Counted from the first letter of the stretch, positions 23,794 to 36,616 are shown. The stretch is DNA of 64,000 bases from Saccharina japonica (GCA_008828725.1 MEHQ01004066.1:491868-555867), one strand, 5' to 3'. Made by a program: numbers and translations. Notes: a model not told the origin generated them from the sequence alone.

Positions 23794-26514
23794 GTGCGCC
23801 TATACGTCTTATACTGACTGCATGCTTAACCCACGTGTACCAGTGTGTGCAGTGTGATGGGCAACGGAACGTTCTGCTATGCCTTACTGTGACCTTGGGG
23901 ATCGGTCCGGTTACCCGTAAAATTATGTGAGACGTGCGGGAGGTATTTCAGGGTTTGATTTATGATTGAGCTAATGCTACGACGCAGTCCTGGGGCTAGG
24001 GAGTTGGATGCATGTGCCGCTTGAGGAAAACTGTCCCGCTTCCGATGTGTTTGAGCCGGCTGCTACCCTAGTAAACGGACTGGCCACGCTCTAAATCCAC
24101 CACTCGTCGTACCTGGTACCCAGGAAGCGCTGTACCCTTTCTGCCACCGCATGGCCGGGAGGTGAAGGAGAGGAACACCCTCACGAAAATGAGCGACACG
24201 CAGGCGTAGTACTCTTGGTGCTGTGCGGTGTGTGGCTCGGGAGAGCGGCGCGCGTCGCGCCGGCTCTCTTGCCAAGACTGAGGGGGGCGGCGCTCGAGGC
24301 GCAGGCTCCCGTCAACGGCGAGGTGCGCGGGCTCCTGTGCCCCGCCTGAGGGGAGCAGCGTTCGAGGCGCAGGATCCCGTCGCGGGCTTGCGACCTAGAT
24401 GCTGACTGGTGATACGGTAGGGGGATCATGCATAGGTGCTTGTTTTCACCTGCACAAAGCCACTCGGCCCATTCACTGCTTTACTGCGCTGTACTCGTAT
24501 TACCTTTTTTGTTTTTTTGTTGTTCTATATGCACCGCCATTGGAGGTTTTGTTACTCAACGCCAACAAACTATGTTTAGGTCCAAGTTTTAGTTAGATTC
24601 GAAGCCACTCGTCCGAGTGGACAAAACCCGGTAGTAAAAATGTGGGTACCCCCCCTATCGTAGCACCAGTCTGCTTTGTAACAGGCAGCGGGGAGGTCGG
24701 TGGGCTCGCCACAGGCGCAATTGTGGTTGTGGCGCTGCGTCGATCGGATATACGGGACGACGTGCTGGGGGCAAGGTCGCTCAACGCACAGCGCCGGCCA
24801 ACTGTATGCCTTTTCCCACGATGTAAGACTGAGAGAGCAGAAGGCTTGCTTGCCGTGAGAACTTGGGAACCCCTGGTTCCCATCAAAGATACGCCTTCCA
24901 AGTACTACTATACGATTAATATATATGTTGCCCCAGGTATTTACAAACGTTTCCACATCATTCCAGCAGTACCACAACACTTTCCCCAATCCCTCCTCGA
25001 ACTAGTACGATGATGTCCCTTGGGTCTGGAAGCGGAAAATCACGCGTTGCCTCGATTTTAAGCAGCAAGGCCAGCCACCCTGAGGAGTGCTTTTGAAACA
25101 GCTCGAAACGTGAACTGCTGTGTACCAGACAAGCGTTGCCGTGACTTAAACCAGCCGAAGGACAAGAATACAATTTGTCAATTCGGTCGAGGATACGAGT
25201 TGTATGCGCGTGAGACCAACAGACCAGGCAGGCTGTAATCCTGGCCCGTCGCGCAGACAATATAGCGGTGCCTGTTGAGCGCGGGCAATATGAAGAGTGC
25301 TATCCCAGATCAAACTATATGATGTACGATGCGTGTAGTGGGTGCACTGACTTAACGTGTTTGAAGCAAGCGTGCCGTCATGACTTGTAGTCGGCGTTTC
25401 TGCACCTTTGGAAAACCCACGATGAGGGTGATTTTGTTTTGTGTTAGTCATTCTACCTATCAACGTTTCCATGTAGTTTGATTGTTTGGCAAGAATTGCA
25501 GGCATCCTGTCGATGCAAACTACACCCGATACCTGCGGCCGGTGCACAGATGTTACGGGCGGGGTTCGCTTGTGCTATATATGAATGGCGTTTATGTTTG
25601 GATGTGTCGGCGAGGTATACGAAGGAGCAAGGAGCGACGACGACGGCTGCTTCTGCGCGGAGCCATGAAAACATTATGACCACTACTGTCGAGGGGTAAA
25701 GCACTAATAACGCCAACATGATGAGACCGCGTTCTATTCCAAAGAAACAACTCGACGTTTACAACATATACCAGGTACAAGAGCAGGTTCCATTTGCATA
25801 TCTGTGAACATGATGATGCTTTCCATCATGCATATTCTTCTACCAGCACGTCCTCGGTTGTAATCATTCGCTTCACCCGACAGGGCAAGCTGATCAACCA
25901 CATTGAATGCTAGTGATGTCGTCATAGACAAAATGCACCGGTCGCTGTGGGTAAACTTCGTTAGCAGAAAATAAAATATGAGTTCTATGGGCTTACTCGT
26001 TTGTGGCTCGCCTTACTCGTAGCCATTTGACCATTCACCACGCATCCCTTTCGAGACGGAGCACCGCCGGAGGGGGAGGGAGGGTGTACTTTATATCCAT
26101 CATGGCCGTAGTCGTATGATCGCAGACCCTCGCATCCTTACGAAGCCGGGACAGAGCATGTCGGGTTTTCACCGACCAGGCAGACATTGCTAGCACCAAG
26201 CGAGAAGGGGGGTAAGCCACACTAAGATCAAGCGGTTCGCTTAGAAGGGGATAATTCACTGCCATCCCCTCCCCCGCGAACGCCGTTCCGTACCTGTGGA
26301 ACACGATCGCGAACATTATCCCTCAATCGTTGGAGGGCCGAATACCTCACCTCAGACGAGATTGATGTTTGGAAACGTGCAGATAGACTTCGTTGTTCAT
26401 GTTTGAATGTCTAAACGAGCAGTGCACCACATTTGTGCCTGGAAGCTTCTGACGAAATATCGTTTTTTCCCGCCCAAGGGGGGGGTGTTCATCCGGTCTT
26501 CGTATTCGGGGGGC

Positions 26515-26855
26515 GCCCCTTGTCTGACCTATTGGAAATGTCCAAGAAGAAAGAGATGAAGAGTTACATATATACAGTATCGGTAGAACTACTCGGCAAC
26601 AGGGAGTGCACAGCATCTGTGTTGTGGACAAGTACGAATACGCCCAAGATATGTGTTGTAGGCAAACACTACAGTACAATGAGCCAAAGTCGCCCATTGT
26701 CTGACAAGTTGAAAAGGTCCAAGAAGAAAGGGAAAACGAGTTACATGTACCGGTAGAAACTACTCGGCAAGAGAGAGTGCACAGCATCTGTGTTGCGGAC
26801 AAGTACGAAACAATCCAAAAGCTGTATTCTGGGCAAAAACTATAGTAGTAGAGAG
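26515..26855 (+). repeat. ~170-bp tandem duplication, two units
   Basis: Two adjacent units share TTGTCTGAC, GTCCAAGAAGAAAG, AGAGTTACAT, ACTACTCGGCAA and GTGCACAGCATCTGTGTTG. Unit 1 is about 177 bp and unit 2 about 164 bp. Both strands are open over part of this, giving internally repeated reading frames that look like by-products of the duplication. Confidence 0.75.
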
Positions 26856-28095
26856 GTACGTAAAGGAGGCAAGGCTGCCTGGTAGGGGGCGTATTTTTAC
26901 CGTTTGCGTTCGTGGGAAACAAAAAAATGAAGTCCCGCCCAACTCAAAACACGCCAGAACCACAGCAGCACGACAACTGCAGCCTATTTAATAGTCGAGA
27001 TTGCTAACAACGAAGCATGCCGCACGTGTTGGCCCAAGCTTATACCCGCTTCTGTAGACGCCGGGTTTTGTGTAAATCTGTCACGTACAGCTCTCGCAAG
27101 CAGAATTGCAAAGAAAAAACGACTGTCACGGATAGACACACCGATATAAAACAGTGGAGGCCTGTAAACCGCTACAAGAAGAGTTTTTTTGCCTACGTAG
27201 AGGCAATAAACAACGTCTGTCGCTTCGCTCCCTCGGCCTTGGCGCTCCGGGCCAAATGGGTTAAATTGCCCATAGTAGGTAAGCCAACGAAAGTGCGGCC
27301 CGCAATACCGGCCGGAAGAAAAACGAATATACGCCGGACAAAGGGATCGAAAAAAACAAGATGGTACCACGTCTATTTGGACCCCGCCAGCCGTATGTTC
27401 CCTGACCGGCGCCGAACCGCATATCTACATGCGCGGTGTGGCGACACCAATTTCCCCCTTTTAAACAAAAAAAAACAGCATAGCCCTTCCTTTATTTCTT
27501 CTACTTCCGTTCACCGCCAATAAAACGAAAAGTAACAAGGCCGCGGAATAGGCTATCACCGCGCCTGCCTTCTCGGCCCCCGGCTTAAACACCTGCCCAC
27601 AATATTGCAGCCAGCCGGAAAGCGCTGCCCACCCCCGCGGAAAGCATGCATCATGACGTCACCACATAATTCAAGGTTCGCAGCAGGGCCGACCCTACGT
27701 ACCGACGCGGTTTCTACTCCATCTTGGTAACCCTACCCTGCAGCCAGATACCCCTTCGAGTACCTCCATTTTCCCACCCAAGTAACCATCCCGCCGAGGC
27801 GGCTTCGGCCGCAGTAGATTGTGCAGCAGGCAATAGCATACAGGACGCCAACATCAAATAATAGCAAGAAATACAACAAGCTACCAGTGCGCCCAAAATG
27901 CACTCAACGTCCCGACAAGTCTTCAGCAAGCATCTACGCGACCAATCACTTCAATTGGTGTACGTCGAGTCGAACAGGTCGATGTGCACCGGCCATGGGC
28001 AAACGCTTAGCACGAGTGTACGGAAACCGCCACATAGAGGCCCACGTGGCGTACTGAAGGTTCCGTGTTGTTGCTAACGTTTCACAAAAAACGGT

Positions 28096-28392
28096 CTAAA
28101 CCTCTCCGTCTAGAACGACCAAGGGCGGGGAGTTGGCATCAGCAACTAACCGATCAGCAGGTAGACAGGTAGAGATTGCAGCGTGAACGGCGACTACCGC
28201 AGCAGGGGTGATGGCAGCAAGGACAGGTTGGTCTGAACCAATGCAGCCACCTCCACCTAGGTATTGATATGTTCCGCATGTCAATGCTGGTCCGTTAAGG
28301 GTGGTAGGGCAAGCGGGGAACCCTGACGGGACTGCTTGGCAGTCGTTCGATCGGTGTCGTTGTTGAGGTACCTTTGTATAAAAACGGAACAT
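28096..28392 (-). CDS. Possible cysteine-containing coding segment, unknown
   Basis: A 98-codon minus-strand frame just downstream of the EsV-1-7 gene. Part of it (CGTYQYLGGGGCIGSDQP, then an Ala/Val-rich helix-like run) has protein-like composition and five Cys. It has no signal peptide of its own and no secure splice partner. It might be an exon of an unrecognised gene or part of the 3' UTR of the neighbour. Confidence 0.25.
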   Translation of the reverse strand: MFRFYTKVPQQRHRSNDCQAVPSGFPACPTTLNGPALTCGTYQYLGGGGCIGSDQPVLAAITPAAVVAVHAAISTCLPADRLVADANSPPLVVLDGEV

Positions 28393-28498
28393 AGAGCGTG
28401 AATAATCCCCTTGTTGGAAGCCATCCCCACGGTTTAATCAGCCAATAACTTGAAAAAAAACCGTGATAGAGCCGACGCGGAGAAAGCTCCCCGTACAT

Positions 28499-30268
28499 TT
28501 ACAACCTCCGTCGTTTAAGACAATCCGCCGACTCACACGCTGAATCCGAGGGCATTGCCGAACTATCCACCATATGGCCACCGGGCCGGGTGTGTGCACG
28601 TGCTGCAACATTGGATGGTATATCCCGTGCTTGCTCGTGCCTGCAACTGTCGTGTGACAAACGCACGGTGCGGACATCAACCATGCCGTCATCTGCGTGT
28701 CGCTTGCAGTACACTCCCGACTTATGACCTTTGACGTTAAAGTGCGGATGTAACATGCAGGAGGCATGTGAGCATTTCCTGTTGCAGATATCCACCATGT
28801 TTTCGTCAGCATGTCGTTTGCAGAACACTGGTGCCTTGCTTCCCTTGTAGTTGAAATACGCCTGAATGGTGCAAGAGCGATGTGAGCAACGCTTGGTGCG
28901 GACGTTGGTCATGCCGTCCTTGGCATGCTGTTTGCAGTACAACGGTGTCTTGGCGCCCTCGAAATTAAAGTTCGGCCACTTTTGGCATGAGTCGTGTAAA
29001 CAACGCCTCGCGGTGACGTTGACCATTCCGTTATGGGTATGCTGCTTGCAGTACGCTGCTGTCTCACTCCCCTTCACATTGAAAGTCGGCTGCTTCGTGC
29101 ACGAGTCATGTGAGCAACGCCTGCCGCGAATTCCAACCATACCGTCTTCGGCATGTTGCTTGCAGAACGAGGGACCGTTAATACCCTCGAACTTATAGTA
29201 TGGCTGCTTCGTGCAAGAGTCGCGTGAGCAACGCTTGGATCTAACGTTTACCATGCCGTCCTCCGCATGTAGCCTGCAGTACACTGCTCCTTTGGTGCCC
29301 TGCACATTAAAGCTTGCACTTCTCATGCAGGAGTCGCGTGAACAACGCTTGGTGATGACGTCTACCATGTCTTGCAGAGCATGTTGCTTGCAGTACACCG
29401 CAGTCTTGCTGCCCGGAATATTGAAATTCGGTATCGTCGCGCAGCAGTCGTGTGAACAACGCCTGCTGCGTACGTCGACCATCCCATTCTCAGAATGTTG
29501 CTTGCAGAACAACGGCGTCTTGCTACCCTCCACATTAAAGGTCGGCCGCATCGCGCAGGAGTCACGTGAGCAACGCATACGGCCGATCTTCACCATGCGG
29601 CCATCAGCATGTTGCTTGCAGAACGCCGCCATCTTGCTCCCGGGCACATTCAAGAGTGCCGGCTTCGTGCAGGAGTCGTGTAAGCAACGCTTTCTCCGAA
29701 CGTTGATCATGCCTTTATCAGCATGTTGCTGGCAGTACACCCCCGTCTTGCTGGTCTCAACATTGAAGCTCGGATGTATCATGCAGGAGCCATATGCGCA
29801 ATACTTTAGGTAAAGCTTCACCATGCCGCCCTCAGCATGTTGCTTGCAGTACACCGCAATCCTGCTGCCCGCGACATTGAAGTTGGAATAGCTCGTGCAG
29901 GAGCCATGTGAGCAACGCTTTTCGTCAATCATCACCATGCCGTCCTTAGCATGTTGCTTGCAGTACAGCGCAGTCTTGCTGCCCTTGACGTTGAAGTTGA
30001 CATGGTCCGTGCAGGAGTCGTGCGAACAACGCCTTGTGCGTATGTCAACCATGCCATCCTCGGCATGTAGCTTGCAGTACACCGCCGGTGTTCGGCCCTT
30101 GAAATTGAAGGTCGGTTGTATCGTACAGGAGTCGCGTGAGCACTGCCTCTTGTAGACGTCGACCATGCCGTCCTTGGCATGTTGCTTGCAAAACGCTCCC
30201 GTTGGGCTCTCACCCTCAAAATTAAATCTCGGAGCCGTTTGGCACTGCTGGTGTTGGCAGCGCGTCAT
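28499..30268 (-). CDS. EsV-1-7 repeat protein, 14 full repeats plus a decayed one
   Basis: A 589-residue single-exon protein made almost wholly of EsV-1-7 repeats. Residue 4 starts the first repeat; it is 39 residues long with x17 before the third ligand. Thirteen 38-residue repeats follow to residue 536, each C-x4-C-x16-C-x2-H-x12, with the recurring core FNVxGSK, YCKQHA and GMV. The Cys3-His pattern suggests one metal-binding finger per repeat (inference). Residues 537-589 begin LSHDSC but lose the later ligands and end in a basic tail (CLKRRRL). The family is known from brown algae, where the Ectocarpus IMMEDIATE UPRIGHT gene belongs to it, and from phaeovirus EsV-1; its biochemical role is unsettled. 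No signal peptide or intron is seen. The start ATG lies three codons before the first Cys, as in the related gene at 44673. Confidence 0.93.
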   Translation of the reverse strand: MTRCQHQQCQTAPRFNFEGESPTGAFCKQHAKDGMVDVYKRQCSRDSCTIQPTFNFKGRTPAVYCKLHAEDGMVDIRTRRCSHDSCTDHVNFNVKGSKTALYCKQHAKDGMVMIDEKRCSHGSCTSYSNFNVAGSRIAVYCKQHAEGGMVKLYLKYCAYGSCMIHPSFNVETSKTGVYCQQHADKGMINVRRKRCLHDSCTKPALLNVPGSKMAAFCKQHADGRMVKIGRMRCSRDSCAMRPTFNVEGSKTPLFCKQHSENGMVDVRSRRCSHDCCATIPNFNIPGSKTAVYCKQHALQDMVDVITKRCSRDSCMRSASFNVQGTKGAVYCRLHAEDGMVNVRSKRCSRDSCTKQPYYKFEGINGPSFCKQHAEDGMVGIRGRRCSHDSCTKQPTFNVKGSETAAYCKQHTHNGMVNVTARRCLHDSCQKWPNFNFEGAKTPLYCKQHAKDGMTNVRTKRCSHRSCTIQAYFNYKGSKAPVFCKRHADENMVDICNRKCSHASCMLHPHFNVKGHKSGVYCKRHADDGMVDVRTVRLSHDSCRHEQARDIPSNVAARAHTRPGGHMVDSSAMPSDSACESADCLKRRRL

Positions 30269-30719
30269 CCTCGCCTCGACCTTGGACGATTAAAAGCCAC
30301 AGGCAGCCCAAGAGAACGCTGACACGGCTGGAGGTTTGGGCCGCCGTAGGAACACCTGCCATGTGTGGACCCGGTATCAACGGCGACGATGAGGTTTTCG
30401 TAAAATGTCATATTCGGCAACTTACATGGCGTGTATCACATGACACGTTCTACGCCATGACCAGGGCATGGCCTCGATCACAAGACAGGCTCGATAATCT
30501 GGAGTGAAAAAAATACCAAATATGGGAGTATCGGGGTTCTCTTCAATGCGAGGGGTCAGGTAAACATACATAACGACGCTTAGGGTTCATGTGGACACAC
30601 GCAGTGCTGCGACGCACCGCCAACTAAATAGGTCAATGTTCTTAAGGGGCGCCTTCATTGATTGAAAAAAGAACACTTGAGTGTTGAACAAAGTATATGT
30701 TTTGTCTTTTTTACAGCAG

Positions 30720-31322
30720 CAATACTATTTCTGGTATAATAACACCATATCAGTACTCCTCATGGAACACGGCATATCTCCAGTTCTAATGCTCAGATCT
30801 CCGACCGACCAACGTATAGCTTGTTCGTTATAGTCTCTAGGAGGTGTTGGGGCTTTCGAATCTGCAAGGGAGCGTAGGCATTGCTGTGTTGTCATAACGA
30901 AACGAAAGTGCTCCGCATCAAGACTTTTGATCGTTTTGGAGCTCCTGTTTGGTATCTACACTCTGCTATGGCCACTTAGGACGCTACGGGCGGTCGAACT
31001 AGAGGCCCACGTAGGTTCACATGCTAGTGCTCGGTGTCCTCGTCGAAAATCTGAGTTAAAACAGTACCAGCAGGCGGAGAAACTGCCATTTTTCAAATTC
31101 GTCTTTGGGTACCAGGGGTATGGCGAGTCGTTTTTTAGTAAGCGGCACTTGTCGTGATGAAAAAGGCGGCTGATCGATACGCCTCCTGAGACACAAATAT
31201 TGACAAGCACCTACGCTCTCTAAAACCCCTCATCGGTCGGCAGTCTGAGCATTAGAACTAGAGACATGTCGTTTTCCGTAGAGAGTCATGAAAAGGTAGA
31301 AACTATACCAGACATAGTATGG
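30720..31322. mobile_element. Fold-back MITE-like element
   Basis: Left arm 30720-30808 and right arm 31233-31322 are inverted copies. Matching parts are ATACTAT then CTGGTATA near the outer ends, and TCTCCAGTTCTAATGCTCAGA against TCTGAGCATTAGAACTAGAGA further in. The inner ~420 bp has no recognisable gene. Confidence 0.6.
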
Positions 31323-32336
31323 CAACTTACAAAAATAAAAAACGGATTTGTTTTATATTTGCCCTGATATGTTTCGCCCGAAGGGGGGGGGGCTTAATTG
31401 TCTTCCACTTCCTGAACACGCGGTTGGACAGAGTCTACCAATCAGGGCGTTTCTACCGCGCAGTTATTGTCAAGGCGCATACTGGCACAGAGCAGTGGGT
31501 TTTCTCGTGGTTTTGCCTTTCAATTAGTATTGCTTCCTCGACCACGTTTGTGGCGGACTACCTTTGGAAAATATGCAATACCAGGTACCCTATTTCTTGC
31601 AGAGTAATATCTGGACCATCACGGGTTAGAACCTTTCGGCCATGAAAATGTCCGCCCACTAGCCTAAATCGGGCGATTCCGGGTGTTCCTGCGTGAAGTC
31701 TAGTATCATATCGGCGAGATGGATATAGATGAAAATCACGAATGTATTTTCCTTGGGATTCACTCTACACCCGCACTGGTTATCACAAACAGAAAACGTC
31801 GTATGGTCCTCACTGTGAACCAAGCATGCTTCACATTCGAACAACGTCAATCCCGGTACGGTTGTAACCTGATAGCTTCACTTATAGGTTTCAAAACGGT
31901 TAGTCACATTAAAACAAAATCCTCTTCATCCGCTAAATCTGCGGAAACCACTAAAGAAAAAAATCGGGTTGTCTGTTAGGCTTACGGATCACTTCTTGAA
32001 CCAACCTACCCTGATCCGCACGTCATCGTTCCGCTACGGTTTCGTGATCCATACATGTGGTGCTGAGGTCGAAGCGAAACAGGTCCACATACGAATACCC
32101 TAGCAACCTTCGCTGTGCTAATTGCAACCTGTTGCTGCCGTGGGTGTTTGGTAGGTGCACAGTGCAGCCACTATTCAGTTCCACCCTGCGCGGATCCCCT
32201 CTTACGCCAGATTTTGATATGTATTCCCTGATATATTCGGGGCAAGTTAGTACTATTGTTACTGGGTTTATCAGTTTGAAGGAGAGCAGGCGATTGGGGA
32301 TATGTCTGTGCATTCTAGATGAGAAATAGGAGGCAA

Positions 32337-33020
32337 TCATAGTGTAGACAGCTGTGGGAGAAGCACCGTCGTGCCTGGAGCATTCAACTGACGGCAAAGT
32401 GACAACATAGATGTTGTCATCAGACCATACTTGTATACCTTTTTCCAAGATGTACAGGGCGTTTTACTGATGTGGGCGCCAGCCAAAGGATTATATCGTA
32501 TCACAGACACTCTTGAGAATGCGCCGCGCCGACTGCCCGCTACACATACCGGGATTCTTGGGCGTGATAGGGAGAAAAACAGGATGTGGACAGTAGCTGG
32601 CATGAGGACGAGCAGCAAGGACTTCGGGTGAGGTATTTGCTGTAAGCACCGGTCCAAGCTGTCTGTATTATAGGAATGACATATTAATAGTAGCTTGCAT
32701 CCATGGTGGTATCCGACCGCGACGTGGACAAGGATTGTCTCTTGGGGCCGTACATGGCATCGTGGTTTCATACTACAAATACAGTAGTAATGCGTTTCGC
32801 AAAACGTGCGGTAACGTACTGGCAACGTCCCCAGGAACACATTGTACTCGGATGTACTACTTGTCCTCGTGCTGTAACATACTCTAAAATGGTGGTTCTC
32901 ACTACTCTTAGGAAAGTACTGGCACGTACTCAGACTATTGGGCATAGGGTACTGTCTGTGGGGTACTGGTGAACTACAAAGTACTGGTGTGCTCTCTTGT
33001 GTACTGGGTTTAAACTTCAC
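32337..33020 (-). CDS. Orphan 227-codon open frame
   Basis: An uninterrupted minus-strand frame with no recognisable domain, no repeats shared with other genes here and no splice partner. Part of it covers recurrent CCAGTAC strings. Length alone makes it worth noting; composition is not convincingly coding. Confidence 0.15.
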   Translation of the reverse strand: MKFKPSTQESTPVLCSSPVPHRQYPMPNSLSTCQYFPKSSENHHFRVCYSTRTSSTSEYNVFLGTLPVRYRTFCETHYYCICSMKPRCHVRPQETILVHVAVGYHHGCKLLLICHSYNTDSLDRCLQQIPHPKSLLLVLMPATVHILFFSLSRPRIPVCVAGSRRGAFSRVSVIRYNPLAGAHISKTPCTSWKKVYKYGLMTTSMLSLCRQLNAPGTTVLLPQLSTL

Positions 33021-33117
33021 ACGGGCAAACTGCGCCGCATACCTGATGCGTTAACCACCTGTCACAGATTAAAAACAAAAATTGACACAGAGACACTGGA
33101 ATCACATCTGCCCAGTT

Positions 33118-34147
33118 AAGTTTTCCTGTAGGATATTCCGTAATTCTTCTTTAGCTCCGAACTTTCCCATTAATTCAATATTTGCCAAGGCAGATGAGCT
33201 CCTTGGTGCACTCCCGTGAGTGTGCCAAAGCGACAGCGGTTTCCGTGCTCTCCTTCGATGCGGACGTCGTCGCTGAAATTTGAAAATGTGGTTCCAGACG
33301 CTTGGATTTTTTGTTTATAGTACAGCAGTACCGGCCCGCTCGTAAGAAAGGAACTCACAAGAAAGTCAGCCTGAGACATTGAAAAAATTAAGAAAGCTCT
33401 GAGCCTAGTCAGTGCATAAGCTTTCAGAAAGTGACCCCTTCCGGTGGCCGGCCTGGGGCCATGCCACCATTAATTGTACAGTACTACAGTAGGGAAAACG
33501 TCTTCTCGGGGGCCAAAATAAGGAAGTGAAGCATAAGAAAGTGTACTTTCGCGCGCGCCCATAAGCAGAAATTCAGTCTGGGCCCGATTTCAGGTTTCTT
33601 GTGAGAGGGCCGGTACTGGCGTAGAACGAGCAGGAGGAACGCTCGAGGAGCTACTCGTACAGAACATGTCAGATAATCTCCGTGGTTATCTCCCTGTGCT
33701 CTTTCCAAGAGCACAACCACCGAGAACACAGCCAGTCTACAATAGCAAGGCCAGCGCGTGCTACGTACGTGTTGTCTGTATTGGCGTCGGGAGGGGAAGC
33801 GGAGTTCTTTAGCGTGTTTTAACAGGCGCAAGCGAGGGCTCGAGGGCCGATTTGTGCACAGCACATATATTGTGAGTACGAGCTCCTGCGTTCCTCTCCT
33901 GCTCGTTCCACCGCAGGAAAAAAAATACTTGGTTGCAGAGTACACGAAATCGCAAATTCAAGCGCCTCGTGTCACATTTCAAATTTCAGCGACGAGGTCC
34001 GCATCGAAGCACGGAAACTGCTGTCGCTTTGACATACTCACGGGAGTGCACCAAGAAGGACATATCTGCCTTGCCACATACTGGATTAATGGAAAAGTTC
34101 GGAGCTATTAATAGAGCAGAATTACGGAATGTCCTACAGGGAAAATC
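33118..34147. mobile_element. Fold-back element, ~1 kb with ~195-bp arms
   Basis: Arms 33118-33312 and 33948-34147 are inverted copies. Shared strings include CCTGTAGGA with ATTCCGTAATTCT at the outer ends and AAATTTCAGCGACGA, GTCCGCATCGAAG, CTGTCGCTTTG and ACTCACGGGAGTGCACCAAG inside. The ~630-bp centre has no recognised coding sequence, so a non-autonomous DNA transposon is likely. Confidence 0.7.
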
Positions 34148-35820
34148 CCAAGTAGAGATGTTCCAGCTGTATGCTTGTCCGCATATTCGGCAAAAACATT
34201 TTTTTTGTGGGCACAACACAGGTGTAACATCCTTCTACAGTACATACCTGGTACATATGTATGTCACACCAGTCTAGTACAGCAGTTTCAGTACAGGAGT
34301 ATAATATCCGGCATGCGACCCCTGAGATTGCTGGGTTGAACCCAGTAATTTGGGTAAATCGTAATCTCGTGTCGCGGGTGCACTCTGAACTTCAGGGTTT
34401 ACGTGCAGTATATCTGCCACCGTGGAACTACTTTAGATACTGGCCTATTTTACGTCCTACCTGCTCGTCACAGCAGTAGTCACTGCCGTAGTATCACATC
34501 ACAGAGCAGCACAGGAGTACGGGTAAAATAATGCATGATAAACCGAGATACAGCAGTAGTAGTTCTGGGCTACGAGTGTACTGTAACTCAGTAGTTTGGG
34601 CGTAGGGTACTCTGATGTACTGGCGTACTTCGACGAAACTACCTGCGGTGTGCACTGGCAGCAGTATTAAACTGCTGTGAACCCTGTTCATGTTGTGAAT
34701 ATCTATGATATGAGCTTCTTACCACCGTCGATGTCGCCTGGCATCTATGTGTGTACTTATGTATGATACAACAAGTTTACATGTTACCGATGTACCAGGT
34801 ATTCGTGTACAAACCAAAGTACCGATCCGCCGGGGCATGAAACATATGAAAACAGGTATGTACGAACAGCAGTAATGTTCTCTTATGTAGTGCCGGCATG
34901 CGCCAGCCATCAATACCGGTAAAGCGGCGGCACCCAGCACTACTCCACACACTACCACACGGGTTCTTTCCATCTCTGCGAAGCGATTTCACAGGCACTG
35001 CGGAGAGCCGGCACTACCCAACCGACTACGTACGATAGAGGGACCACTCCTACTGCTGTACATACAGCAGTATACGTACGTACACACTGCCGTTGTACCT
35101 CCTGTACCAACAAATATAAGCTACGAGGTATTGTAGGGCTGTAGACATCGCGAGTCGGCACTATCGAAAACTGGGGGCCTGTTGCCCGTTCAAAATTGTG
35201 GCAGTCGAGAGAACGTTATTGTTTACACGTGTTTATACGCACGACGCTCGCTGTTGTCGACAGCAGGACGCTGAGGATAACAACCTACCAGAGGTACGAG
35301 GTACGAGTATCACAGCCCGCGCGTCCTCTTGTTTTATGTTACTGATATATACAAGTGTACAAGTACAATAGACAAACTGCAAGGGAGTGGTTGGCCCCAA
35401 GGAGTTTCCAACCCTGCTCAATCGTACCTGACGCTCCAAAAGTGAGTGTTGTTGGAGTCCCTGGGGGTCTCTCGGAGGTGCAGGTCAAGTTTGCGTGGAG
35501 GCCACATACCATCATTTGAATTTTCCCCGCGGGTTTCCATCTTCGCCAAAAAGCGTCATGAAGGCGGAGGTAGGGGGTAGCCAAGAGTGCCAGCGTGACG
35601 TATTTCTACTGTGTGCCAAGGCAAGACAGAGTACAGTGCAGTCGTCTCCTCGGCCTTGCTCCTTCTTGTCGCCAGAGCTGACAAAGGTGAGGGTGATGAG
35701 GCGAGACTCGTTTACTGACTGTAAAGGGAGGTCGTTTCCACTCATGAATTGAGTTTGTTCGTTTTTGAAGACATATTTTGCTGTTTTCCCTCAAAAGTCA
35801 CAACTGATGATAAATAAACC

Positions 35821-36616
35821 GGCAATAACCAAAAACGGGTACACCCGCTCCGGTTGGAGTAAAAAACGGGTACAGCATGGAACCGAGTCAAACCACAACC
35901 CACGAGCCATCACGGGATAGATTGGCCAACTTCACATCGTGCCCGTTTCTGAGGGGTAGTGACAACCAGGCACACTTGTCGGCGCCTAATTATACACTTG
36001 TAAACGTGTCCAGGTTATGTTTGGAGGGCTCAGGTCCGGGTGGGATCGGGAGCAGGGTCAGGGGTCAGGGGTGTTTGGAGGCGGAGCGTTCTGGCGGCAA
36101 GCATCTGTGCTTTACTTGGTCTCAGCGTGTACCCTGAAATACAACGTACCTATACTACAGAAGCAGTCGTATTACAGTAAAAATACATCTGATGGTATCA
36201 TACGTACATACCAGGTATGTTGATACTGCTGTGCATACCTACAACAGCAGCAGCAGTGAATCTATAGGTGGATGGTCGTATTCATATCACGCTGAAGACG
36301 TACGTACCCCGGGTGCGTGGTTGAACAGAGTTTGAGTGAAATGTGTGGAAAAAAGTGAAACACCGAAAGAGCGGCCGCAGACGCAGCGGAGAGCGAAGTG
36401 GTTTAAGCAAAATGCATAACCAAAAAACGGTTGAAAGCCAAGTATAATACTCGTAGACATTTACAGTTGTACCCGCGGGACAGGTATCTCTCAAAAATGG
36501 GTACAAATTATTTTTGGCCAATCGCGTGGCTCGCTGGGCGTGTTTTTTACTTGATTCCAGCATGTACCCGTTTTTAAGTGAAAACCGACCGGGTATACCC
36601 GTTTTTGGTTATTGCC
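35821..36616. mobile_element. MITE-like element, ~796 bp with ~60-bp TIRs
   Basis: Left end starts GGCAATAACCAAAAACGGGT and right end finishes with its exact reverse complement. The TIR similarity continues to a second AAAAACGGGTACA and then CATGGAA at left (TTCCAGCATG at right). No target duplication could be read at the flanks. The interior has no recognisable transposase. Confidence 0.75.

Larger units (their letters stand above)
17957..28095. other. Gene-poor stretch
   Basis: No gene model could be supported over this 10 kb. It holds a telomere-like stretch, a possible retroelement fossil, two minisatellites, one possible exon (22781-23017) and one orphan open frame (23119-23793), each listed separately. 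A GC-rich segment with two similar units (GCTCGAGGCGCAGG and GTTCGAGGCGCAGG) lies at about 24240-24390. I see nothing assignable elsewhere. Confidence 0.5.

Noticed and set aside
28866-29813. Long plus-strand open frames with repeated Cys patterns over the minus-strand EsV-1-7 gene.
   Set aside because: They are antisense by-products of the 114-bp repeat unit; the minus-strand frame is the one with conserved metal ligands.
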